Below are positions 24,883 through 32,624 of a DNA stretch of 64,000 nucleotides, piece after piece. The notes beneath the pieces were generated by a model. That model was not told the origin of the DNA. It saw only the letters and a list, made by a program, of their open reading frames with translations, and searched no databases. The position numbers and the translations under genes were made by a program. Source of the stretch: Mesorhizobium sp. dw_380 (lineage in GTDB: Bacteria > Pseudomonadota > Alphaproteobacteria > Rhizobiales > Rhizobiaceae); assembly GCF_018588885.1 (NCBI RefSeq), contig NZ_JAFFIW010000019.1:1-64000 (forward strand). The letters run 5' to 3'. Each line of letters starts with the position of its first letter. Position 1 is the first letter of the stretch.

Positions 24883-25860
24883 TCACCCCTGCGGCGGAGC
24901 CGCCTTGCGCGTGCGGGTTCGCTCCAGACCGAGTTGCCGTTCACGCCAGATGATGAAGATGCCGGCGGCAACGACGATCAGGCCGCCGAGAAGCGTGTTG
25001 AGCGTGGCGACATCGCCGAAGACGAAATAGCCGACGACGACGCCAAGGATCATCGAGGTGTATTCGAACGGCGCCACCACCGACGCCTCGGCATGGCGAT
25101 AGGCCGAGGTCATCAGGATCTGGCCGAGACCGCCGCAGAAACCGGCCATGATGAGTAGCGTGGCCTGCGATAACGTCAGTGCCTGCCAGCCGAACGGCAG
25201 CGACAACAGCGCCATGACGCTCGCCGTCACCGAAAACCATAGGACGATGGTCGCCGTCTTCTCCGTCTGCACGAGGTTGCGTACCAGCAGCATGGCGACA
25301 GCCGAGATCGCCGTGGCGACAAGGGCGGCCATGACGCCGAGCACTTCCTGGTCGCCGAGCGCTTCATCGGAGCTCAACAGGGTTAGTTCCGGCCAGGAGA
25401 TGACCAGTACACCGACCAGACCGACCGCAACCGCGCTCCAGCGATAAACGCGGATGGCCTCGCCGAGGAAGATCGAACTGAACATCACCACCAGCAATGG
25501 TTGGGCGTAGTTCAGCGTGATTGCTTCGGGCAGCGGCAGCCGCGTCAGGGCGAAGAAGCCGAGCCCCATCGCACTGACACCAACGACGCCGCGCGCGATA
25601 TGATTGAACGGGCGCGTGGTGGTGAAAGCCGTGCCGAGCTTTCCCTTGAAGGCTAGGAAGGCAATGATCGGGAAGATGGCGAAGAAGGAGCGGAAGAACA
25701 CGATCTGGCCCGCCGGCACGGTGCCCGCCGCCTTGATACAGGTCGACATGCCGACGAAGACCGCCACCGATATGATCTTGAGCGTGATGCCGGTCAGCGT
25801 GTTGTGCCCGGCCGCATGGTCACTGGCCGCGACTGCGGACCTGCTTGGCCCGGCTGTCAC
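24883..25860 (-). CDS. DMT-superfamily (EamA) membrane transporter
   Basis: 325 residues with about ten hydrophobic helices arranged as two EamA repeats, the first starting at TLKIISVAVFVGMSTCIKAAG and the second near LGVMAALVATAISAVAMLLVRN. RMR-type features are present: VFFRSFFAIFPI in the first repeat and LGQILMTSAYRHAEASVVAPFEYTSMILGVVVGYFVFGD in the second. It sits in the inner membrane and usually exports metabolites or amino acid derivatives. The substrate cannot be predicted. The C-terminus is basic (RTRTRKAAPPQG). It is convergent with the HTH regulator gene, the two stops being adjacent. Confidence 0.9.
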   Translation of the reverse strand: MTAGPSRSAVAASDHAAGHNTLTGITLKIISVAVFVGMSTCIKAAGTVPAGQIVFFRSFFAIFPIIAFLAFKGKLGTAFTTTRPFNHIARGVVGVSAMGLGFFALTRLPLPEAITLNYAQPLLVVMFSSIFLGEAIRVYRWSAVAVGLVGVLVISWPELTLLSSDEALGDQEVLGVMAALVATAISAVAMLLVRNLVQTEKTATIVLWFSVTASVMALLSLPFGWQALTLSQATLLIMAGFCGGLGQILMTSAYRHAEASVVAPFEYTSMILGVVVGYFVFGDVATLNTLLGGLIVVAAGIFIIWRERQLGLERTRTRKAAPPQG

Positions 25861-25916
25861 TTCGAGTCCAATCTATTCCGACAAAGTGGAGGTAGGACTC
25901 TAATTTCTTGTTTGAC

Positions 25917-25974
25917 CATGATCTTTTCTGGAAACCCACCTTTTGCTGACGCGGACCTTCGGTTCAGGATCATG
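25917..25974. repeat. Short palindromic intergenic repeat, copy B
   Basis: CATGATC (25917-25923) and GATCATG (25968-25974) form the ends. The interior includes CCCACCTTTTGC, which resembles the TTCCACCTTT centre of copy A at 15068-15104. It is the same type of dispersed intergenic element. Confidence 0.5.
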
Positions 25975-25978
25975 ATCT

Positions 25979-26085
25979 AGCCGCTTCCCGGATCGTTGCC
26001 CAGATGCGCGCCGGCGTCGGCGGCATCTCGTCGCGCACGAACTCGCCGGATCCCTTGAGATCGTCGGCGGCCGCCAGCATGACTG
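25979..26085 (-). pseudogene. Possible C-terminal relic of a gene, or a short peptide
   Basis: From an internal ATG the minus strand reads MLAAADDLKGSGEFVRDEMP and continues PTPARIWATIREAARS to a stop. Third codon positions are almost all G or C, unlike the AT-richer sequence before it. The frame is open back to 26263, overlapping the pepN start, so a full-length gene there is unlikely. It may be the remnant of a lost gene; no family is recognised. Confidence 0.3.
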
Positions 26086-26234
26086 CCTCGCGAAGATGTC
26101 GAGAATGAACGCCTGAAATAGGCACCGGCTGAGTTTTGTCGAGGGACCGTTTCGTGTAAAGAGCGCGGACTTCAAATTTCTTGGACCAGCGGGAACCATC
26201 CGCTTCCAACGCAATCGACAGGAAGAACAACGGA

Positions 26235-28880
26235 ATGCGCACGGACACCGGCCAGGTCTTCAAGCTCGAAGACTATCGCCCCAACGATTACCTCATTCCG
26301 CAGACCAATCTCACCTTCCGCCTTTCGCCTGATGCCACGATCGTCACCGCAATACTGACGGTCGAGCGCCGCGACGGCGTGTCCGCGTCGGCGCCGTTGG
26401 TGCTCGATGGCGACGGGCTGACGCTCAAGCGCGTCGAGATCGAAGGCAAGAAGGCAAAACCTGCCGATCTGCTGGTGACGCCTGACCAACTCACCATTCT
26501 CAAGCCGCCGGCCGCGCATCGCTTCCAACTGCTCATCGAGACCGAACTGGCGCCGGCCGGCAACGAAACCCTGATGGGCCTCTATCGCTCGAACAATGTC
26601 TATTGCACGCAATGCGAGGCCGAAGGGTTTCGCCGCATCACCTATTTCCTCGATCGGCCCGATACCCTGTCCCTCTATACCGTGCGGATCGAGGCGCTGC
26701 GCGACGAAGCACCACTGCTCCTGTCCAACGGCAATCCCGTCGACAAGGGCGATCTCGGCGACGGCCGGCACTATGCCGTCTGGCACGATCCCTTCCCCAA
26801 GCCGTCCTACCTGTTCGCACTGGTGGCCGGCAATCTCGGCCAGCTCGCCGACAGTTTCATCACAATGTCCGGCCGCAAGGTCGAGCTCGGCATCTATGTC
26901 GAGCCCGGCAAGGAAAAGCTTGCCGGCTATGCCATGGACGCGCTGAAGCGATCCATGAAATGGGACGAGGAGGCGTTTGGCCGTGAATACGACCTCGACG
27001 TCTTCAACATCGTCGCCGTGTCCGACTTCAACATGGGCGCGATGGAGAACAAGGGCCTCAACATCTTCAACGACAAATATGTGCTGGCCGACCAGGAGAC
27101 GGCGACGGATGCCGATTTCGCCAATATCGAGGCGATCATCGCGCATGAGTATTTCCACAATTGGACAGGCAACAGAATCACTTGCCGCGACTGGTTCCAG
27201 CTTTGCCTGAAGGAAGGGCTGACGGTCTTCCGCGACCATGAATTCTCCGCCGACCAGCGCTCGCGCGCGGTCAAGCGCATCGCCGAAGTGCGCACGCTGC
27301 GGGCGCACCAGTTCCCCGAGGACCAGGGTCCGCTGGCGCATCCGGTGCGGCCGCGCCGCTACCGCGAGATCAACAATTTCTACACGGCCACGGTCTACGA
27401 AAAGGGCTCCGAAGTGGTGCGCATGATCCGCACCATCCTCGGGGCGGACGCCTTTCGTGCCGCCATGGACCTCTATTTCGAGCGCCACGACGGCGAAGCG
27501 GCGACGATCGAGGACTTCATCAAGGTGTTCGAGGACGCGTCCGGCCGCGACCTGTCGCAGTTCGCGCTCTGGTATCATCAGGCCGGCACGCCGAACCTTA
27601 CGGTCAGTTCAACGCACAATCCGGCCGCGCAGGAGTTCACGCTCGAGATCGAGCAGTCGGTGCCGCCGACACCCTCCGAAAGCCGCAAGCGGCTGATGCA
27701 CATCCCGCTCGCCTTCGGCCTGATCGGCGCCGGCGGCAAGCCTGTCGAATATAGCGGCGTCGAGGGCGCCAGCGTCGAGGACGGCGTCATCCATGTCCGC
27801 AAGCGCAGGCATATGGTGCGTTTCTCTGGCGTAGCGGAACGTCCGGCGGTGTCGCTCAACCGCGGCTTTTCGGCACCAGTGACTCTGTCGGTCGAGCAGA
27901 AGGCCGACGATCAGTTTTTCCTCGCCCGCCATGACAGCGATGCCTTCTCCCGCTGGCAGGCCTTCAACACGCTGCTCACCGATGCGCTGATTGCTGCGTT
28001 CCGCGAGATCCTTGGCGGCAAGCAACCGGTCTTCGCGACGCCGCTGACCGAGCTTGCCGGCCGTATTGCCGGCGACGAGGCGCTGGAGACCGCCTACCGG
28101 GCGTTGGCGCTGGCGCTGCCGGGCGATGCCGACATCGCCCGCGATATCGGCAAGAACATCGATCCCGACGCCATCCACACTGCCCGACAGGCGCTGGCGC
28201 TTGCCATCGCGACGGCGAACCGGGAATCCTTCGCGAAGCTCTATGATCGCCTCGCGGACAAGGCCGTATTCAGCCCGGATGCGGCAAGCGCCGGACGACG
28301 CGCGCTGCGCAATATCCTGCTGGACTATCTCTCACTGCTGCCGGGCGGAGCGGCACTTGCCGCCGGACATTTCCAGTCCGCCACCAACATGACCGACCGC
28401 GCCTCCGCCCTTGCCGTGCTCGCGCATCGCCACCATGGTTCGCCGGAGGCAGACAAGGCGCTGGCGGCTTTTGAAAAGAAATATGCTTCAGACCCGCTGG
28501 TCATGGACAAGTGGTTCCAGATCCAGGCCAGCGTGCCGGGGCCCCAAGCGGTGGACATGGTGCGCGCCCTGACCGCTCATCCGGCCTTCTCGATGGCCAA
28601 CCCAAACCGGGTACGCTCGTTGATCGGCACATTCTCCAGCGCCAACCAGACCGGCTTCCATCGCCCCGACGGGGAAGGCTACCGGTTCTTTGCGCAGACG
28701 GTGCTCGAGGTCGAAAAGCGCAATCCGCAAGTGGCGGCAAGGCTTGCGACGGCACTGAGGTCATGGCGTTCGCTGGAGCCGGGCCGGCAGGCCAAGGCCC
28801 GGGAAGCGCTGCTTTCGATCGCCAACGCCGAAAACCTGTCGGCGGATCTGCGCGACATCGTCGAGCGCACGCTGGCGTGA
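26235..28880 (+). CDS. pepN: Aminopeptidase N (M1 metallopeptidase)
   Basis: 881 residues, typical of the E. coli-type PepN. The chosen ATG at 26235 gives MRTDTGQVFKLEDYRPNDYLI, the usual start. It is a cytoplasmic zinc exopeptidase that removes N-terminal residues from peptides. The substrate-binding motif FNMGAMENKGLN and the zinc site HEYFHNWTGNRITCRDWFQLCLKEGLT (HExxH and the downstream Glu) are complete. The Tyr-containing YTATVYEKGSEV segment of the catalytic domain and a long alpha-helical C-terminal domain follow. It is a single-gene unit; the toxin-antitoxin pair downstream is on the other strand. Confidence 0.95.
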   Translation: MRTDTGQVFKLEDYRPNDYLIPQTNLTFRLSPDATIVTAILTVERRDGVSASAPLVLDGDGLTLKRVEIEGKKAKPADLLVTPDQLTILKPPAAHRFQLLIETELAPAGNETLMGLYRSNNVYCTQCEAEGFRRITYFLDRPDTLSLYTVRIEALRDEAPLLLSNGNPVDKGDLGDGRHYAVWHDPFPKPSYLFALVAGNLGQLADSFITMSGRKVELGIYVEPGKEKLAGYAMDALKRSMKWDEEAFGREYDLDVFNIVAVSDFNMGAMENKGLNIFNDKYVLADQETATDADFANIEAIIAHEYFHNWTGNRITCRDWFQLCLKEGLTVFRDHEFSADQRSRAVKRIAEVRTLRAHQFPEDQGPLAHPVRPRRYREINNFYTATVYEKGSEVVRMIRTILGADAFRAAMDLYFERHDGEAATIEDFIKVFEDASGRDLSQFALWYHQAGTPNLTVSSTHNPAAQEFTLEIEQSVPPTPSESRKRLMHIPLAFGLIGAGGKPVEYSGVEGASVEDGVIHVRKRRHMVRFSGVAERPAVSLNRGFSAPVTLSVEQKADDQFFLARHDSDAFSRWQAFNTLLTDALIAAFREILGGKQPVFATPLTELAGRIAGDEALETAYRALALALPGDADIARDIGKNIDPDAIHTARQALALAIATANRESFAKLYDRLADKAVFSPDAASAGRRALRNILLDYLSLLPGGAALAAGHFQSATNMTDRASALAVLAHRHHGSPEADKALAAFEKKYASDPLVMDKWFQIQASVPGPQAVDMVRALTAHPAFSMANPNRVRSLIGTFSSANQTGFHRPDGEGYRFFAQTVLEVEKRNPQVAARLATALRSWRSLEPGRQAKAREALLSIANAENLSADLRDIVERTLA

Positions 28881-28924
28881 GTGCCTATTGTGCTGCATGC
28901 AAAGCTCTTTGCCGGGCGGATCTG

Positions 28925-29224
28925 TCACACCGGCTGATGAGGTTGTGCCTTTGCGGTCAGCTCGATTCCAAGGGCCTTCATCACAGCAATCGTCGTTTTC
29001 AGGGTCGGATTGCCGTTCTCACTGAACGAGCGATAAAGCTGTTCACGCGAAAGTCCCGTCTGGCTGGCTATTTGGGCCATGCCCTTGGCGCGCGCAACGA
29101 CACCCAGCGCATGCGCGATATAGCCGGAATCTTCGGAAGCAAATGCTTCCGCCATGAATGCCGCAATCGCTTCATCGGAGGTCAGGCCTTCGGCCGGATC
29201 AAAGGTTGTCAGTTTTTCAGCCAT
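28925..29224 (-). CDS. Antitoxin of an HI1419/HI1420-type toxin-antitoxin pair
   Basis: 99 residues from the ATG at 29224 (MAEKLTTFDPAEGLTSDEAIAAFMAEAFASED). It matches the addiction-module antidote family related to HI1420: EAFASEDSGYIAHALGVVARAKGMAQIASQTGLSREQLYRSFSENGNPTLKTTIAVMKALGIEL, in which the middle is an XRE-like helix-turn-helix. It should bind DNA and neutralise the RelE/ParE-like toxin encoded just upstream on the same strand, one base before its start. The antitoxin is intact, but the toxin is frameshifted. Confidence 0.88.
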   Translation of the reverse strand: MAEKLTTFDPAEGLTSDEAIAAFMAEAFASEDSGYIAHALGVVARAKGMAQIASQTGLSREQLYRSFSENGNPTLKTTIAVMKALGIELTAKAQPHQPV

Positions 29225-29225
29225 C

Positions 29226-29523
29226 TCATTCACTCCATTCTTGTGCCAGACGTTTTGCCGTTTTGATGTCCTTTTTCTGGGTGCTTTTGTCGCCACCGCA
29301 CAGGAGTACGATGATCGTGTTGCCCCGCTTCTGAAAATAGACCCGGTAGCCAGGGCCATAGTGGATACGCAACTCGCTTATCCCCCTCTCCCACGGGCTC
29401 AACGTCTCCCGGATGCCCGTAGGCAAGACGATCAAGCCGGGCAAAGATCACGCCACGGACGCGCTCGTCCTTTAGTCGCGTCCACCATTTTCGGAACGTT
29501 TCGGTCTGCTTCAAATCGATCAT
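29226..29523 (-). pseudogene. RelE/ParE-superfamily toxin (HI1419-type), frameshifted
   Basis: The N-terminal part (from ATG 29523) reads MIDLKQTETFRKWWTRLKDERVRGVIFARLDRLAYGHPGDVEPVGEG and then leaves the family sequence. The rest, ISELRIHYGPGYRVYFQKRGNTIIVLLCGGDKSTQKKDIKTAKRLAQEWSE, is intact in the next frame and ends at 29226. The total length of 298 bases is one more than a multiple of three. The shift lies at the run of five C on the plus strand (29382-29386; five G in the coding strand); deleting one base restores the protein of 98 residues. It may be a true inactivating insertion, a sequencing error in a homopolymer, or slippage. Confidence 0.85.
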
Positions 29524-29530
29524 GGCGAAT

Positions 29531-29548
29531 TGTAGTTTATAAACTACA
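29531..29548. promoter_or_regulatory. 18-bp perfect palindrome, toxin-antitoxin operator
   Basis: TGTAGTTTATAAACTACA is identical to its reverse complement. It starts eight bases before the toxin start codon and overlaps the likely promoter. Antitoxins of this family bind such palindromes to repress their own operon; that role here is inferred. Confidence 0.75.
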
Positions 29549-29735
29549 TAACGTCAAGGGAGGCGGTTCGGCCTTGTCCGTCTCGGCCGCTTCGGCATTA
29601 TTTTAGTCGATTTTTAATCTTTTTTCGCCGGACCACTGGACAAGGCGAATCACCTTTGATTCTTTACTGACGATTCGGAAGTGCGGCGTTTGCCGGATCA
29701 CAAAGCAGCATAGGCAAATTCGGGGAGTGCCATTT

Positions 29736-32054
29736 ATGGCGAAGGCGGACGCGTGGGGCGCGCCCGGTGGGATGGCTTTTGCGCATCGCGAGACGCGCAG
29801 CGACGGCCTTGCCGGGAATACGCGGCTCATCGCCGAACCGGCCTACAAGCGGCTTCTGGCCGCCGAACCGCTGCTGCGCCGGTCGATACCGGCGCTCATC
29901 ATCGTCTTCCTGCTCGTCATCGCGGCGCTGCGTGTGCTGTCACTGATGAACGAGCGCGACGACGTCGAGCGCGATGCCAAGGCGATCCTGACGCTGGCGG
30001 CGGGTCAACTGGCCAGTTCGCTGGCCACCACCTCGGATACCGTGCCCGGGGCCGTCCAGGACCTGCTGGAGACCACCAGCCGTCAGGGCGCGATGGGCCG
30101 CAGCCACGTGCTTGTCATCACCGACAATGCCTTCAGGATCACCGCGGTGACGCCACGCTCGATGCCCTGGCAAGGCCATTCGCTCGACGGCCTCGTCCAG
30201 GGCGGCCAACCGCTGTTCATGTTCGGCGACCGCGCCGGCGTCATGGAGGTCAACATCGGCGGGCAGGACTGGTACGCCGCAGTCAGCGTTGCCCAGGATC
30301 GCAAAGGGGCCGCGGCGGCTCTTGTGCCGCAGGAAGCCGTCTTCGACACATGGCGCAAGACCGTCTCGCTGAACGTCACCCTGTTCGTGCTGACGGCCGG
30401 CGTGCTGATCATCATCCTCTATGCCTATTTCGGGCAGGCGGCGCGCGCGCAGGCCGCCGACCGCATCTATCTCGAAGCGCATCAGCGCATCGACATGGCG
30501 CTGGTTCGCGGCCGTTGCGGCCTGTGGGACTGGGACATGGTGCGCGGCAAGATGTACTGGTCGCGCTCGATGTACGACATGCTGGGCTACGAGCCCTGCG
30601 AGACGATGCTGTCCTTCGGCGAGGTCGACGAGATCATTCATCCCGAGGACGGCGACCTGTTCGAACTCGCCAACAGGATTGTCGCGCGCGAGATCGACCA
30701 GATCGACCAGGTGTTCCGGATGCGGCATGCCGACGGCCAATGGGTATGGATGCGCGCTCGCGCACAGGTCATGGACCCGGAGGCACCGGAAATCCAGCTC
30801 ATCGGCATTGCTGTCGACGTCACCGAGCAGCGCCATCTGGCGCTGCGTTCGGAGGCGGCCGACCTGCGGCTGAGAACGGCCATCGAGAACATCAACGAGT
30901 CTTTCGTGCTGTGGGATTCGGCGCAGCGCCTGATCATGTGCAACTCCAAATACCAGCAGGACAACGGGCTCTCGGATCGCGACGTGATGCCAGGCGTGAC
31001 GCGCGCTTCCCTGGAAGAGCGGATGCTGGCCTTTGCTTCCGAGCGCCGGCTTGCCAACACAAATGGTCCGCAAGGCGGCGCCACTTTCGAACGGCAGCTG
31101 TCCGACGGCCGCTGGCTGCAGGTCAATGAACTCAGGACCAGGGATGGCGGCATCGTCTCGGTCGGCTCCGACATCACCCAGATCAAGCTGCACCAGGAAA
31201 AACTGGTCGACAGCGAGCGCCGGCTGATGGCGACGATCCATGATCTCAGCCTCGCCCGCCGTGCCGAAGAGGAACGGTCTCGCGAACTCGTCGACCTCAA
31301 CCGCAAATACATGAAGGAAACCGAGCGCGCCGAAGCGGCGAACCGGGCCAAATCCGAATTCCTGGCCAACATGTCGCATGAATTGCGCACGCCGCTGAAC
31401 GCCATCATCGGGTTCTCCGAACTGATGGAACAGGGGCTGTTCGGTCCGCTGGGCTCGGAGCGCTACGAGGAGTACGCCACCGACATCAACAGCAGCGGCA
31501 AATACCTGCTGGGCGTCATCAACGACATTCTCGACATGTCCAAGATCGAGGCCGGCCAGTTCTCGCTGGACCAGGAACAGATCGATCTCGGTCCGCTGAT
31601 CAGCGAGACGGTCCGCGTCGTCTCGTTGCAGGCCGCGCAGAAGGCGATCACCGTGGAAATGCGCATCGCCGACGCGCTGACACTGATCGCCGATCGCCGC
31701 GCGATCAAGCAGATCGTCATCAACCTTTTGTCCAACGCGGTGAAATTCACCGGCCAGCGCGGTCACATATCGGTCAGGGCCCGCAACACATCGAGCGCGC
31801 TGGTGCTGACCATCGAGGACAATGGCTGCGGCATCCCGAAGGAAGCGCTCGGCAAGCTCGGGCGGCCCTTCGAACAGGTGCAGAACCAGTTTTCCAAGAA
31901 CCATGCCGGGTCCGGCCTTGGCCTCGCCATTTCACGCTCGCTGGCCGAACTGCAGGGCGGCGCGCTGAAAATCCGTTCGACCGAAGGCGTCGGCACGATC
32001 GTGTCGGTGCGTATTCCGGTCAAGAAGGCGCCAGCGGTCAGGGTTGCAGCCTGA
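29736..32054 (+). CDS. Membrane sensor histidine kinase with PAS domains
   Basis: 772 residues from the ATG at 29736, with GGGGAG 10 bases upstream; a GTG at 29727 is possible. Order: a transmembrane helix near residues 48-68 (IPALIIVFLLVIAALRVL), an extracytoplasmic region, a second helix near 215-235 (LNVTLFVLTAGVLIIILYAYF), two PAS domains (about 260-375 and 385-490), a coiled-coil linker, then HisKA with the phosphorylated His548 in NMSHELRTPLNAIIGFSEL and an ATPase domain (LLSNAVKFT, IEDNGCGIP, GSGLGLAISRSL). No response regulator is adjacent, so it is an orphan. It resembles alphaproteobacterial kinases of the PleC/DivJ type in its dimerisation region. The signal is unknown. Confidence 0.9.
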   Translation: MAKADAWGAPGGMAFAHRETRSDGLAGNTRLIAEPAYKRLLAAEPLLRRSIPALIIVFLLVIAALRVLSLMNERDDVERDAKAILTLAAGQLASSLATTSDTVPGAVQDLLETTSRQGAMGRSHVLVITDNAFRITAVTPRSMPWQGHSLDGLVQGGQPLFMFGDRAGVMEVNIGGQDWYAAVSVAQDRKGAAAALVPQEAVFDTWRKTVSLNVTLFVLTAGVLIIILYAYFGQAARAQAADRIYLEAHQRIDMALVRGRCGLWDWDMVRGKMYWSRSMYDMLGYEPCETMLSFGEVDEIIHPEDGDLFELANRIVAREIDQIDQVFRMRHADGQWVWMRARAQVMDPEAPEIQLIGIAVDVTEQRHLALRSEAADLRLRTAIENINESFVLWDSAQRLIMCNSKYQQDNGLSDRDVMPGVTRASLEERMLAFASERRLANTNGPQGGATFERQLSDGRWLQVNELRTRDGGIVSVGSDITQIKLHQEKLVDSERRLMATIHDLSLARRAEEERSRELVDLNRKYMKETERAEAANRAKSEFLANMSHELRTPLNAIIGFSELMEQGLFGPLGSERYEEYATDINSSGKYLLGVINDILDMSKIEAGQFSLDQEQIDLGPLISETVRVVSLQAAQKAITVEMRIADALTLIADRRAIKQIVINLLSNAVKFTGQRGHISVRARNTSSALVLTIEDNGCGIPKEALGKLGRPFEQVQNQFSKNHAGSGLGLAISRSLAELQGGALKIRSTEGVGTIVSVRIPVKKAPAVRVAA

Positions 32055-32098
32055 ACACAGGCTCCGGCTGACGTCGCCGGAGCCTGCATCTGACAATC

Positions 32099-32572
32099 TC
32101 ACTGCACGCCGCCATCGTTACCTTCGTCATCCCATTGGCGGTGATGGCGACCTCCCTTCGGCAACTCACCTTTCTCGATCTTGCCGTCATTGTTCTTGTC
32201 GAGCATGGCGAAGACCTTCTTCTGGCGGCTGGTGATGTCATCCGTGGTCAGCGTGCCGTCGCCCCTGGTGTCGTAGCGGGCGATGATACGCCTGGCCATG
32301 CGTTCGAAACGCGCCTTCTCCAGTGCGTCGGCGAGCTGAGCGACGGTCAGCTTGCCGCCATTGGCGGCAACGAGCTTCTTCAGCCGCGCGTTCATGGCGT
32401 CCGAGAATTGGTCGAAGGTGATGGCGCCATCTGAATCGCTCATCGCCTTGTCGAGGCGCGCCATCATGCTGTCCCGCATCTTTGCGCTGGCGTTGTTTTC
32501 GGCATAGGCGGTGGTGCCGACGGCGCCGGCCAGGGCTGCGAAGGCAAGGGCAAGTTTGGTTGACTTTCTCAT
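32099..32572 (-). CDS. Exported EF-hand calcium-binding protein
   Basis: 157 residues from the ATG at 32572. A Sec signal peptide (MRKSTKLALAFAALAGAVGTTAYA) is followed by an all-helical domain with EF-hand loops: a degenerate one near DSDGAITFDQF, and two canonical ones, DTRGDGTLTTDD and DKNNDGKIEKGE. The C-terminus is His/Asp-rich (GGRHHRQWDDEGNDGG). It is probably periplasmic and binds calcium. It is transcribed in the same direction as glnE and starts 52 bases after its stop. It is convergent with the PAS histidine kinase gene. Confidence 0.85.
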   Translation of the reverse strand: MRKSTKLALAFAALAGAVGTTAYAENNASAKMRDSMMARLDKAMSDSDGAITFDQFSDAMNARLKKLVAANGGKLTVAQLADALEKARFERMARRIIARYDTRGDGTLTTDDITSRQKKVFAMLDKNNDGKIEKGELPKGGRHHRQWDDEGNDGGVQ

Positions 32573-32624
32573 GGTCTTCTCCTGTTGCATCGTCACCCCC
32601 GATGCGGCCCGGCATATCCGTTCG

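Larger units (their letters stand above)
25861..26234. other. 374-base spacer with palindromic repeat and a coding-like relic
   Basis: The spacer holds a palindromic repeat (25917-25974) and a minus-strand stretch (25979-26085) with coding-like third positions. It also must carry the promoters of the DMT transporter gene (minus) and pepN (plus). No intact gene is evident. Confidence 0.5.

Noticed and set aside
29940..31904. Long minus-strand frame opposite the PAS histidine kinase
   Set aside because: It shadows the kinase gene, which has all expected motifs; the antisense product resembles no protein.
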